Assembly: GCF_900176205.1 (NCBI RefSeq)
Contig: NZ_LT859959.1
Location: 3,803,001 to 3,867,000 of the forward strand
Reading direction: 5' to 3'
Length of the DNA stretch: 64,000 bases
Source of the DNA: Bradyrhizobium sp. ORS 285
GTDB taxonomy: Bacteria; Pseudomonadota; Alphaproteobacteria; Rhizobiales; Xanthobacteraceae
Shown here: positions 1 through 9,370 of the stretch, piece by piece
How the letters are laid out: every line of letters starts with the position of its first letter
Position numbering within the stretch: position 1 is the stretch's first letter
Program-made: the position numbers and the translations under genes
The notes under the pieces: generated by a model
Seen by the model: the letters and a program-made list of their open reading frames with translations, nothing else
The model's database searches: none
What the model was told of the DNA's origin: nothing

Positions 1-1
1 G

Positions 2-748
2 GTGCTGGACATGCTGCTGGGCGCCGGCGTCGACAGCATCGGCGATCCGACGCAATGTCATGCGGTCGCGATCGATGCGCGCGCACCGAAATATGACGGC
101 GGCATCATCACGCGGCTCGACTGCGTCGTGTTCGGCATCGTCGTCAACAAGCGCGCGGAGCGCTTCTACGACGAGGGCGAGGACGTCTGGCCGAAGCGCT
201 ACGCCATCTGGGGCCGGCTGGTCGCCGCGCAGCCGGACCAGATCGCCTACATCATCTTCGATGCCAAATCGGCCAATCTGTTCATGCCCTCGCTTTACCC
301 TGCGATCCAGGCCAACAGCATCGCCGAGCTCGCCGCCAAGCTCGAGCTCGATCCCGCCAAGCTCTCGGCTACCGTTGCGGAGTTCAATGCCGCGGTGCGC
401 GACGGCAGCTTCAATCCCGACATTCTCGACGATTGCCGGACCGAAAACCTGACGCCGCCGAAATCGCATTGGGCGCGACGCATCGAGACGGGCCCGTACT
501 ACGCCTACCCTGTCAGGCCCGGCATCACATTCACCTATCTCGGCGTCCGCGTGGATCACGAGGCCCGAATGATGATGAGACGAGGCGGACGCGCCGACAA
601 CATGTACGCGGCCGGCGAGATCATGGCCGGCAACGTGCTCCGACGCGGCTACGCCGCCGGCATCGGCATGACCATCGGCAGCGTGTTCGGACGCATCGCG
701 GGCCAGGGAGCAGCACGACATGCAGCAGCACGACATGCAGCGCAGTGA
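2..748 (+). CDS. tcuA: FAD-dependent tricarballylate dehydrogenase, C-terminal part (cut by left edge)
   Basis: About 248 residues of the C-terminal part of a fumarate-reductase/succinate-dehydrogenase-type flavoprotein; the N-terminal FAD-binding part lies outside the window, so the first codon here is not a real start. The end carries the typical last FAD-contact segment (YAAGEIMAGNVLRRGYAAG, residues about 201-219). TcuA oxidises tricarballylate to cis-aconitate and passes electrons to TcuB. The assignment rests on this fold plus the immediately following tcuB, whose start lies inside this gene. The last residues, ARHAA twice, come from a 15-base tandem repeat. Another alpha-hydroxy or tricarboxylic acid dehydrogenase of the same family is possible. 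Confidence 0.8.
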   Translation: MLDMLLGAGVDSIGDPTQCHAVAIDARAPKYDGGIITRLDCVVFGIVVNKRAERFYDEGEDVWPKRYAIWGRLVAAQPDQIAYIIFDAKSANLFMPSLYPAIQANSIAELAAKLELDPAKLSATVAEFNAAVRDGSFNPDILDDCRTENLTPPKSHWARRIETGPYYAYPVRPGITFTYLGVRVDHEARMMMRRGGRADNMYAAGEIMAGNVLRRGYAAGIGMTIGSVFGRIAGQGAARHAAARHAAQ

Positions 749-1838
749 GGCGTTGGCCGAGGCGGATCGGCTGATGACGATCTGCAATTCCTGCCGCTAT
801 TGCGAGGGGCTCTGCGCCGTGTTTCCAGCGATGGAGATGCGCCGAGCGTTCAACGGCGGCGATCTCAACTACCTTGCCAACCTCTGCCATTCCTGCGGCG
901 CCTGCTATATCGACTGCCAGTTCTCTCCGCCGCACGAATTCGACGTGCGCGTGCCCGCGGTGCTCGCTCGCGTCCGGCATGAGAGCTACGCGGACTACGC
1001 CTGGCCGCGCGCGCTCGCGCCGATGTTCAAACGCAACGGGCTTGCGATCGCGCTCACCGTGGTGTTGAGCATCGCCGTCTTCATCCTCGGCTTCGTCGCC
1101 TTCAACGATCCGGCCGCGTTGCTGCAAAGCCGGCATGGCCCCGGATCGTTCTATGCGCTGATGCCGCACAACACGATGGCGCTGGTGTTCGGCGCAGCGT
1201 TCCTGTGGGCGATGATCGCCTTCATCAAGGGTATCAGCGCCTTCTGGACCGATATCGGCGACCCGCAGGCGACGCTCACCCAGGCGCGTCCCTTCCTGCG
1301 CGCCGTGCGCGACGCCGGCAGCCTGCGCTATCTCGATGGCGGCGGCGTCGGCTGCTACAACGAGGACGAGAAGCCTGATGACAACAGGCGCTTCTATCAT
1401 CATCTCACGTTCTACGGCTTCCTGCTCTGCTTTGCCTCCACCAGCGTCGCGACGCTTTATCATTACCTCCTGCATCGCGAGGCGCCCTACCCGCTGTGGG
1501 ATCTGCCGGTGGTGCTCGGCACGCTCGGCGGCCTTGGCATCGTGATCGGTCCGCTCGGACTCTATGTCGCGAAGTCCAAGCGCGAGCCGGCGATGACGGA
1601 TGGCGGCAGCCGCGGCATGGATGTCGCGTTCCTGGCCATGCTTGTTCTGACCGGTGTGACCGGCCTCGCTCTCCTGCTGTTGCGCGAGACGAGCGCGATG
1701 GGCCTGTTGCTGGCGCTGCATCTCGGCGCGGTGTTCGCGCTGTTCATCACCATGCCCTACGGCAAGTTCGTGCACGGCCTCTATCGTTTCCTGGCGCTGG
1801 TCCGCTACGCACGCGAGCGCCACACGTCGGCCGTGTAG
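720..1838 (+). CDS. tcuB: Tricarballylate utilization protein TcuB, iron-sulfur / membrane electron carrier
   Basis: A 372-residue protein. The N-terminus has two ferredoxin-like cysteine clusters (CNSCRYCEGLC and CHSCGACYIDC, within the first 70 residues). About six membrane segments follow (for example residues about 106-126, 147-165 and 215-235), with several histidines that could bind haem. This is the arrangement of TcuB, which takes electrons from reduced TcuA into the quinone pool at the inner membrane. The gene overlaps tcuA by 29 bases, so the two are translationally coupled. A 15-base tandem repeat creates two in-frame ATGs, at 720 and 735; which is used cannot be told from sequence. 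No tcuC transporter or tcuR regulator is visible in the window. Confidence 0.82.
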   Translation: MQQHDMQRSEALAEADRLMTICNSCRYCEGLCAVFPAMEMRRAFNGGDLNYLANLCHSCGACYIDCQFSPPHEFDVRVPAVLARVRHESYADYAWPRALAPMFKRNGLAIALTVVLSIAVFILGFVAFNDPAALLQSRHGPGSFYALMPHNTMALVFGAAFLWAMIAFIKGISAFWTDIGDPQATLTQARPFLRAVRDAGSLRYLDGGGVGCYNEDEKPDDNRRFYHHLTFYGFLLCFASTSVATLYHYLLHREAPYPLWDLPVVLGTLGGLGIVIGPLGLYVAKSKREPAMTDGGSRGMDVAFLAMLVLTGVTGLALLLLRETSAMGLLLALHLGAVFALFITMPYGKFVHGLYRFLALVRYARERHTSAV

Positions 1839-1959
1839 TTTGCCGGAACAACACGATGGCACGCCGAACCCGCTGATTGTCATGCTGCATTCATGACTCT
1901 GAGCATCCGTTCATAAAGTTGCGATCTGCGACATTTTTTCGGAACGATCGGAGCCGTGC

Positions 1960-1984
1960 GGAACGACTCCAACCTCCTGCCGTT
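1960..1984 (+). promoter_or_regulatory. EcfG-type general stress promoter (GGAAC-N16-CGTT)
   Basis: GGAAC at 1960-1964 and CGTT at 1981-1984 with a 16-base spacer match the -35/-10 consensus of the alphaproteobacterial general stress sigma factor EcfG exactly. It lies 37 bases before the DUF1236 start codon in the correct orientation. Confidence 0.72.
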
Positions 1985-2021
1985 GTCGGCGCGGGCAGTG
2001 CCAATACGAGGAGGATCGAGG

Positions 2022-2777
2022 ATGACTAATCGCTTGATGGTATCAGTTGCTGCAATCGCGCTCCTGGCGGGTGCGAGTTTTGCTCATGCGCAGGGCACCG
2101 GTGGTGCGGGCGGCGCGGGCGGCCAATCCGGCGGCGCGGCGGCGCAGAGCGGTGCGACCGGTGGTGCTGCCGGCGGCGCATCGAGCGGTGGCATGAACGC
2201 CCCCGGCGGCACGATGCATCGCGACAGCGCCTCGCCTTCAGCCGGCGGCCCCTCGGACATGCGCTCGAGCCAGTCTGAGCAGAAGTCCGGTGCGACGAAG
2301 GGTCAGCACGCCGAGGACAACATGAAGGGACCGGCCACCAAGGGTGCCAGCTCCGAGAGCGACACCAAGGGCGGCAAGAACATGAAGGCCGAGAGCCGCG
2401 ACAGCAAAACTGGCAATAGCGCTGCGGAGAACCGCGACAGCAAGACCGGCACCAGCACCAACGCCGAAACCAAGACCGGCGGCGATCGCTCGCAGACCAC
2501 CACCGGCCAGGCTGGCGCCAGCGCCAAGCTGACCACCGAGCAGCGCACGAAGATCACCAGCGTGATCCGCAGCCAGCGGGTCGAGCCGGTGACCAACGTC
2601 AACTTCAACATCTCGGTCGGCACCCGGGTGCCGCGCGAGGTCCACTTCCATCCGCTCCCGGCCGAGGTGGTGACGGTTTATCCGGAATGGCGCGGATATG
2701 ACTTCATCCTGGTTCGTGAGCAGATCGTGGTGATCGACCCTCGGACCTACGAGATCGTCGCAGTTCTCGACACCTGA
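2022..2777 (+). CDS. Exported DUF1236 family protein
   Basis: 251 residues from the ATG at 2022, chosen because a purine-rich GAGGATCGAGG ribosome site precedes it and a clean signal peptide follows (hydrophobic core, cut near ASFAHAQ, about residue 24). The middle, about residues 25-175, is low-complexity Gly/Ala/Ser then Lys/Asp/Thr-rich. The last 70 residues are a DUF1236 domain ending EIVAVLDT. DUF1236 proteins are common, often multicopy, periplasmic proteins of Rhizobiales with no known function. A perfect EcfG promoter lies upstream and a strong terminator downstream, so it is probably a single-gene stress-induced unit. Confidence 0.82.
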   Translation: MTNRLMVSVAAIALLAGASFAHAQGTGGAGGAGGQSGGAAAQSGATGGAAGGASSGGMNAPGGTMHRDSASPSAGGPSDMRSSQSEQKSGATKGQHAEDNMKGPATKGASSESDTKGGKNMKAESRDSKTGNSAAENRDSKTGTSTNAETKTGGDRSQTTTGQAGASAKLTTEQRTKITSVIRSQRVEPVTNVNFNISVGTRVPREVHFHPLPAEVVTVYPEWRGYDFILVREQIVVIDPRTYEIVAVLDT

Positions 2778-2803
2778 TCCCCGACCAGGCAGGTGACGGG
2801 ACC

Positions 2804-2831
2804 AGGGGCGGGCAGCAATGCCCGCCCCTTT
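2804..2831 (+). terminator. Rho-independent terminator after the DUF1236 gene
   Basis: Perfect 11-bp GC-rich stem (2804-2814 with 2819-2829) around a GCAA loop, followed by TTT. Confidence 0.8.
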
Positions 2832-3017
2832 CTGCTGCCCGATCACACGCAGCGCGTGCAACACGGCGACCGTGGTGGTTAATGAGCCATTTCCGAGACT
2901 TGGCCAGGGTTTTTCGTGTGACGGACAAGCCGTCCTATCCCCATAAGCGGCGCTGAAAGGCTTCCCCTGGACGGCTTTGTTACCTATAACGCCGCCCACC
3001 GCCGCCACACCGCCGGA

Positions 3018-3515
3018 ATGGGAATGGCCGAAGACGCAAACAAGACGATCTATGTGCTCCATGGACCCAGCACCGATCTATCGGGAACGTGCGAGCCGCA
3101 GACATCCGGCCTGACCACGCTGGCCGACGTCGAGCGTCTGTGTGCGGACACGGCGGCCCGTTTCGGGCTGACAAGCCAATGCCGGCGGTCGGACCACGAA
3201 GAAGGGTTGGTGCAGTCGATCCATGAGGCCCGCGCCCGAGCCGTGGCCGGCATCGTCCTGAATACCGGCACATACTCCCGTACCTCAGTCGCCCTGCACG
3301 ATGTGCTGGTACGGAGCAACATCCCCATGGTCGCGGTGCGGATCGGCAACACTTGTGGCCGCGACAGCTTCCGGCACCACACTTTCACCGCCAAAGCCGC
3401 GTTTGCGTCAATTTCTGGCTTTGGGGTCGACGGCTACCGACTCGCCATCACCGGCCTTGCTGCAAAGCTTGGAGCGAAGGCCGCCCCACAGACCGACCTC
3501 TCGGCGCAAGCCTGA
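3018..3515 (+). CDS. Type II 3-dehydroquinate dehydratase homologue lacking most catalytic residues
   Basis: 165 residues clearly related to AroQ over the full length: [32 protein letters not shown] and [12 protein letters not shown] are all recognisable, and the gene stands where alphaproteobacteria keep aroQ, just before accB-accC. Compared with the characterised Mycobacterium enzyme (its numbering in brackets), the active site is mostly gone: Ser18 for Asn12, Cys25 for the essential Arg19, Ser30 for the essential Tyr24, Arg88 for His81, Ala106 for Glu99 and Arg108 for His101. Asn82 (75), Arg115 (108) and Arg119 (112) remain. The frame is fully open, so this is not simple decay. It is unlikely to dehydrate dehydroquinate; a structural, regulatory or new catalytic role is possible. 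Starts at 3018 or 3024 are both possible. Confidence 0.8.
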   Translation: MGMAEDANKTIYVLHGPSTDLSGTCEPQTSGLTTLADVERLCADTAARFGLTSQCRRSDHEEGLVQSIHEARARAVAGIVLNTGTYSRTSVALHDVLVRSNIPMVAVRIGNTCGRDSFRHHTFTAKAAFASISGFGVDGYRLAITGLAAKLGAKAAPQTDLSAQA

Positions 3516-3548
3516 CGTCCCCTCACCCAACGTTTCTGGATCACGATC

Positions 3549-4034
3549 ATGGCGCCTCAGCCCGACGACAAGACCACGGCCAAGTCTGAAGACAGCCAGC
3601 TCATTCGCGAGTTGGCCGCGCTGCTGGATGAAACCAGCCTGACCGAGATCGAGCTGGAGCGCGCCGGCCTGCGCATCCGCGTCGCCCGCAATGTCACGAT
3701 TGCGGCCGCCGTGCCATCGGCCGTTCCGATGGCGGCTTCCGCGGTTCCCTTGGTCGCCGCCGCCACGGCGGCCGCTGCCGGCGCCGATCTGTCCAAGCAT
3801 CCCGGCGTCGTGCCCTCGCCGATGGTCGGCACCGCCTATTGGGCGCCGGAGCCCGGCGCCAAGCCGTTCGTCGAAGTCGGCTCCAAGGTCTCGGTCGGCC
3901 AGACCCTGATGATCATCGAGGCGATGAAGACGATGAACCAGATTCCGTCGCCGCGCGCCGGCACGGTGACGCAGATCCTGGTCGAGGACGGCCAGCCGGT
4001 GGAATTCGGCGAGCCGCTCGTGATCATTGAATAA
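3549..4034 (+). CDS. accB: Acetyl-CoA carboxylase biotin carboxyl carrier protein
   Basis: 161 residues of BCCP. The N-terminal helical part is followed by an Ala/Pro/Val-rich linker (about residues 55-80) and a C-terminal biotinyl domain with the modification motif EAMKTMNQI, biotin on Lys127. It carries the carboxyl group between biotin carboxylase and carboxyltransferase in the first step of fatty-acid synthesis. accC follows after 84 bases, as is usual. Confidence 0.97.
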   Translation: MAPQPDDKTTAKSEDSQLIRELAALLDETSLTEIELERAGLRIRVARNVTIAAAVPSAVPMAASAVPLVAAATAAAAGADLSKHPGVVPSPMVGTAYWAPEPGAKPFVEVGSKVSVGQTLMIIEAMKTMNQIPSPRAGTVTQILVEDGQPVEFGEPLVIIE

Positions 4035-4047
4035 TTGCGACTAGCCC

Positions 4048-4110
4048 AATGGCGAATAGCGAATAGCTGTCCGTTCCCTGTTCGCTACTCCCACTTCGCT
4101 ACTCGCGTCC
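4048..4110. repeat. Imperfect inverted repeat between accB and accC
   Basis: GCGAATAGCGAATAG (4052-4066) is mirrored by repeats of TTCGCTACTC (4081-4090 and 4095-4104). The arms are short tandem arrays of a GCGAATA-type unit that can fold into a long hairpin in the accB-accC mRNA. It looks like a dispersed palindromic element and fills most of the intergenic gap. Confidence 0.6.
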
Positions 4111-4118
4111 GAGGCACC

Positions 4119-5468
<1,350 letters not shown>

Positions 5469-5500
5469 GCAGTTTTCGTTCAGAAAACCACACCCGAGGC

Positions 5501-5525
5501 GGAACCATCTGGGCGCCACCGCGTT
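5501..5525 (+). promoter_or_regulatory. EcfG-type general stress promoter (GGAAC-N16-CGTT)
   Basis: GGAAC 5501-5505, 16-base spacer, CGTT 5522-5525: an exact EcfG consensus, 60 bases before the histidine kinase start, in the gap after accC. Confidence 0.72.
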
Positions 5526-5585
5526 TTGCTGGGTCGGCGCAGTTCCGCCAGGGGGCAGTGATTATCAAAGACGTGCGAGTGTGAA

Positions 5586-7106
5586 GTGGCGCCTGAGGTG
5601 AGACGAAGGCGCACACTGGGCCAGGTCCTGCTGTTGTCAGCGGGATTTCTGGTGCTGGTCGCCGTCAGCACGGCGTCGGTTCTGCTGGTCAACAAGGCGC
5701 GCAGCGACAGCGCCTGGGTGGTACACACCGTCGAGGCCGAAAACCAGATCAACGCCTTGCTGCTCGAGGTCCGGCGCGCCGAGAGCGCGGCCAGAGCCTA
5801 CCTGCTCACCCAGGGACAGGAGTTCCTGAACGACCATGAGGCGGCGGTCGCGGCGATCGGTCCGGTGCTCGACAAGCTCAACACCCTGGTGGCGGACAAC
5901 CCTGCACAGGTTGGGAATCTCGCTCAACTGCGCAGCGTCATCGAGACGCGGCTGTCGCAGTTCGACCGCGAAAAACAGCTGGTTGCGCGCGGCGATCTCG
6001 CCGCCGCGATCGCTCTTGTCCGCGACGCCGGCTCGACCATGAGCAGCAAGACGATGCGCGAGACTGCAGAGGCGATGCGTCTGGAGGAGGAGCGCCTGCT
6101 GGCGCTACGTACGGCCAACGCGGATGCGAGCCAGCGGCTCGCGGCGATCGTCACCATCACCGGCTCAGCGCTCGTCGTGGTGCTCGCGGTCATTTCAGTG
6201 CTGCTGGTGCGGCGCTCGACCCGCGCGCGCAACGACGCCGAGGCGCAGCTGCGCGAGAGCAATCTCAACCTTGAGTCCACCGTGGACGAGCGCACCGCCG
6301 ATCTGCGCGAGGCCAATGAGGAGATCCAGCGCTTCGCCTATATCGTCAGCCATGACCTGCGCTCGCCGCTGGTCAACATCATGGGTTTCACCAGCGAGCT
6401 CGAGGAGTTGCGCAACGACATCTTCCGGCGCATCGCGAGCTTGGCGCGCGCCGTCTCGGCCGCTCCGCCGCCCCCCGAGGGCGCCGAGCCGGAGCTCCAG
6501 GGCGCCGACAAGCAGCTGTCGGAGGACTTCTCCGAGGCGCTCGGCTTCATCAAGTCGTCGATTGCCAAGATGGACCGGCTGATCAGCGCGATCCTCAACC
6601 TCACCCGCGAAGGCCGCCGCGAGTTCGTCCCGGTCCGCATCGACACCCGCGAGCTGATCGAGCAGATCGTCTCGACGCTGGCGCATCAGGCGGAAGAGGC
6701 CCAGACCACGATCCACGTCGAGCCGCTGCCCCCTATCGTCAGCGACCGTCTGGCGCTGGAGCAGATCTTCTCGAATCTGATCGACAATGCGATCAAGTAC
6801 ATGAAACCGGGCGTGCCCGGCGACATCAGGATCCGCGCCAGGACCAAGCTGGGCTTCGCGATCTTCGAGGTCGCAGATAACGGCCGGGGGATTGATCCGC
6901 GGGATCACCAGCGTATCTTTGATCTGTTCCGCCGCGCCGGGACCCAGGACCGTCCGGGTCAGGGGATCGGATTGGCGCATGTGCGCGCCCTGGTGCGCCG
7001 ACTCGGGGGAACCATGTCGGTCGCGTCGGAGCTCGACCAGGGCAGCACGTTCACGATAACGCTCCCGATCAACTGGAACGTCTCAAACCGGAACTCAGAC
7101 CGATGA
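5586..7106 (+). CDS. CHASE3-type sensor histidine kinase
   Basis: 506 residues from a GTG. Order: membrane segment (about 11-32), periplasmic CHASE3-like four-helix sensor (about 40-175), second membrane segment (about 185-208), short coiled coil, HisKA with phospho-acceptor His256 in SHDLRSP, then HATPase_c with N box (NLIDNAIKYMKPG) and G boxes (DNGRGI, GQGIGLAHV). The dimerisation domain carries an unusual insertion of about 40 residues with a Pro/Glu-rich stretch (PPPPEGAEPEL) between its two helices. It ends in an ATGA overlap with the response regulator, so they form an operon read from the EcfG-type promoter. The signal is unknown. Confidence 0.9.
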   Translation: MAPEVRRRRTLGQVLLLSAGFLVLVAVSTASVLLVNKARSDSAWVVHTVEAENQINALLLEVRRAESAARAYLLTQGQEFLNDHEAAVAAIGPVLDKLNTLVADNPAQVGNLAQLRSVIETRLSQFDREKQLVARGDLAAAIALVRDAGSTMSSKTMRETAEAMRLEEERLLALRTANADASQRLAAIVTITGSALVVVLAVISVLLVRRSTRARNDAEAQLRESNLNLESTVDERTADLREANEEIQRFAYIVSHDLRSPLVNIMGFTSELEELRNDIFRRIASLARAVSAAPPPPEGAEPELQGADKQLSEDFSEALGFIKSSIAKMDRLISAILNLTREGRREFVPVRIDTRELIEQIVSTLAHQAEEAQTTIHVEPLPPIVSDRLALEQIFSNLIDNAIKYMKPGVPGDIRIRARTKLGFAIFEVADNGRGIDPRDHQRIFDLFRRAGTQDRPGQGIGLAHVRALVRRLGGTMSVASELDQGSTFTITLPINWNVSNRNSDR

Positions 7107-7540
7107 CCATGCCCGTGACCATCATCATGATCGAGGACGACGAGGGCCACGCCCGGCTGATCGAGCGGAACATCCGCCGTTCCGGCGTCAACAACGAGAT
7201 CAAGCCGTTCACCAACGGTACAGACGCGGTGAAATATCTGTTGGGCGCTGACGGCAGCGGCCTCGATCACAAGGGCCACGCCCTGCTCATCCTGCTCGAC
7301 CTGAACCTGCCGGACATGACCGGCATCGACATCCTCAAGATGGTCAAGCAGAACAGCTACCTGAAGAGCGCCCCGGTGGTGATTCTGACCACCACGGACG
7401 ACTCCCAGGAGATCAAGCGTTGCTACGAGCTCGGCTGCAACGTCTACATCACCAAGCCCGTCAACTACGAGAGCTTCGCCAACGCCATTCGCCAGCTCGG
7501 ACTGTTCTTCTCCGTCATCCAGGTTCCGCCCGCCGCATGA
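7103..7540 (+). CDS. Single-domain response regulator (Rcp1-like)
   Basis: 145 residues, receiver domain only, with acidic pocket IEDDEG and phospho-acceptor Asp66 in LLDLNLPDMTG, Thr in the TTTDD segment and Lys in TKPVNYE. The slightly long loop before the acceptor and the TTTDD form are typical of the phytochrome-partner (Rcp1-like) receivers. With no output domain it probably shuttles phosphate between the upstream kinase and the downstream REC-kinase. Starts inside the kinase stop (ATGA) and ends in another ATGA overlap. Confidence 0.92.
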   Translation: MTMPVTIIMIEDDEGHARLIERNIRRSGVNNEIKPFTNGTDAVKYLLGADGSGLDHKGHALLILLDLNLPDMTGIDILKMVKQNSYLKSAPVVILTTTDDSQEIKRCYELGCNVYITKPVNYESFANAIRQLGLFFSVIQVPPAA

Positions 7541-8625
7541 GCTCCCCAGCCCCGACGCTGCTGTACATCGAGGACGACGCGGCGCTGGCGCGGCTGGTCG
7601 AGCGCGGCCTGAAGCGTCTCGGCTTGGCGGTAGAGCACGCGCCCGACGGCAGCGCGGGCCTCGAGCGGCTGCAGCGTGGCGGCATCGACGTGGTTGCGCT
7701 CGACCAGCACATGCCGGGGCTCGACGGGCTGGAGACGCTGGAGCGCATCATGGCGCTGCCGGACCCGCCGCCGGTCGTGTTCGTCACGGCGTCGCAGGAT
7801 TCCAAGATTGCGGTCACCGCGCTGAAGGCCGGCGCCGCCGACTATCTCGTCAAGGACGTCCAGGGCGAGTTCATCCCGCTCCTGCAGGTCGCCGCCGAGG
7901 GCGCGTTGCGGCAGGCGCGGCTGCAGCGGGCGCGCGACGAGGCCGAGGCCGAAGTGCGCGCCTCGCGCGACCGCTTCGCGGCGCTGGCGGCCGAGCGCGA
8001 GGTGCTGCTGCGCGAGGTCAATCATCGCGTCGGCAACTCGCTGCAGATCATCGCCTCGCTGCTGCATCTGCAGGCCAATTCGAGCACGCAGGACGACGTC
8101 AAGGCGGCGCTGACCAACGCGATGGGCCGCGTCGCCGCCGTGGCCCAGGTGCACCGCCGGCTCTATACGTCACAGGACCTCAAGAGCGTGATGCTCAACC
8201 AGTACCTGGACTCGTTGCTCGACGATCTCCGCCGCTCCGCCGAAGGCAACCGGATGTCGCGGCTGACGCTGAAGGCGGAGCCGGTGGAAATCGATCCCGA
8301 CCGCGCGGTCGCGATCGGCATCGTCGTCAACGAGCTGGTGATGAACGCCGTCAAATACGCCTACCCCGACGGCCCCGGCCCGATCCATGTCGAGCTGAAG
8401 CTCCAGGGCAACGACATCGTGCTGTCGATCGCCGACAATGGCGTTGGCCTCAACGCGACCAGCGATCCGCGCTCGACCGGCATGGGCCAGCGCATCGTCA
8501 GCGCGATGGCCACCAAGCTCGACGCGACGGTGGAGCCCGATCCGAGCCACGACGGCACGAAGATCGTGGTCCGCTTCCGTCTCCACAAGGATGTTCCGAA
8601 GCCAGCCGCTGCCGCTGTGGGCTGA
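7537..8625 (+). CDS. Response regulator fused to HisKA_2-type histidine kinase
   Basis: 362 residues. The N-terminal receiver (about 1-120) has phospho-acceptor Asp56 in ALDQHMPG. A coiled linker follows, then a HisKA_2 dimerisation domain with His163 in REVNHRVGNSLQ, and an ATPase domain (NELVMNAVKYAYP, DNGVGL). The ATG at 7537 overlaps the previous stop by four bases, which fixes the start. Kinases of the HisKA_2/HWE class commonly feed the alphaproteobacterial general stress response (the PhyR-NepR-EcfG switch). That fits the EcfG promoter in front of this operon and suggests a feedback or input branch; the link to PhyR is inference. Confidence 0.9.
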   Translation: MSSPAPTLLYIEDDAALARLVERGLKRLGLAVEHAPDGSAGLERLQRGGIDVVALDQHMPGLDGLETLERIMALPDPPPVVFVTASQDSKIAVTALKAGAADYLVKDVQGEFIPLLQVAAEGALRQARLQRARDEAEAEVRASRDRFAALAAEREVLLREVNHRVGNSLQIIASLLHLQANSSTQDDVKAALTNAMGRVAAVAQVHRRLYTSQDLKSVMLNQYLDSLLDDLRRSAEGNRMSRLTLKAEPVEIDPDRAVAIGIVVNELVMNAVKYAYPDGPGPIHVELKLQGNDIVLSIADNGVGLNATSDPRSTGMGQRIVSAMATKLDATVEPDPSHDGTKIVVRFRLHKDVPKPAAAAVG

Positions 8626-8683
8626 TTGGGAACGGCGGGCAGGACCCATCGCGCGCGGGCCCGCATCCTGCTAGACTGATCGG

Positions 8684-9364
8684 ATGAATTCGCGCGACTC
8701 CGCAGCGTCCGAGATCACGCCCGAGGTTCTGCTGCGTGCCTATGCCTGCGGCATCTTCCCGATGGCCGAAAGCGCCGACGACCCCTCGCTGTTCTGGGTC
8801 GAGCCGGAGCTGCGTGGCGTCATCCCGCTCGAGGGCTTTCGCGTAGCGTCGCGGCTCGCACGCACGGTGCGCTCCGATGCCTTCACCGTGACCGTGAATC
8901 AGGCCTTCAAGGCGGTGATGGATGGTTGCGCCGAGCCGCAGCCGGGGCGCGAGGATACCTGGATCAACCGGCGCATCCGCGAACTCTATAGCGGGCTCTA
9001 TGCGATGGGCCATTGCCACAGCGTCGAGTGCTGGCAGGAAGGCGAGCTGGTCGGCGGACTGTATGGCGTCAGCCTGGGGCGCGCCTTCTTCGGCGAGAGC
9101 ATGTTCCACCGCACCCGCGACGCCTCCAAGGTGGCGCTCGTGCATCTGGTGGCCCGGCTGATCGCCGGCGGCTTCGAGCTGCTCGACACCCAATACGTGA
9201 CCGAGCATCTCAAGACCTTCGGCGCGGTCGAGATCCCGCGCCGACGCTATACCGTGCTGCTCGAAAAGGCGATCACCGGCCCCGCCGCGAACTTCGTCCG
9301 GCTTCCGATCGACCGGCCGATCAGCGGTGCCGAGGCGCTCGGCATCATTGCCGAGCGCGGCTGA
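8684..9364 (+). CDS. aat: Leucyl/phenylalanyl-tRNA--protein transferase
   Basis: 226 residues with the family hallmarks [14 protein letters not shown], the FWVEPELRG segment, [18 protein letters not shown] and FELLDTQY. The enzyme adds Leu or Phe from charged tRNA to proteins with N-terminal Arg or Lys, marking them for ClpAP degradation (N-end rule). It is convergent with the DUF2155 gene, with only six bases between the stops. Confidence 0.96.
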   Translation: MNSRDSAASEITPEVLLRAYACGIFPMAESADDPSLFWVEPELRGVIPLEGFRVASRLARTVRSDAFTVTVNQAFKAVMDGCAEPQPGREDTWINRRIRELYSGLYAMGHCHSVECWQEGELVGGLYGVSLGRAFFGESMFHRTRDASKVALVHLVARLIAGGFELLDTQYVTEHLKTFGAVEIPRRRYTVLLEKAITGPAANFVRLPIDRPISGAEALGIIAERG

Positions 9365-9370
9365 ACGTCT

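Noticed and set aside
621..1883. 420-residue open frame on the minus strand opposite tcuA-tcuB
   Set aside because: Low-complexity Arg/Glu/His-rich translation with no ribosome site; a shadow of high-GC third codon positions in tcuB.
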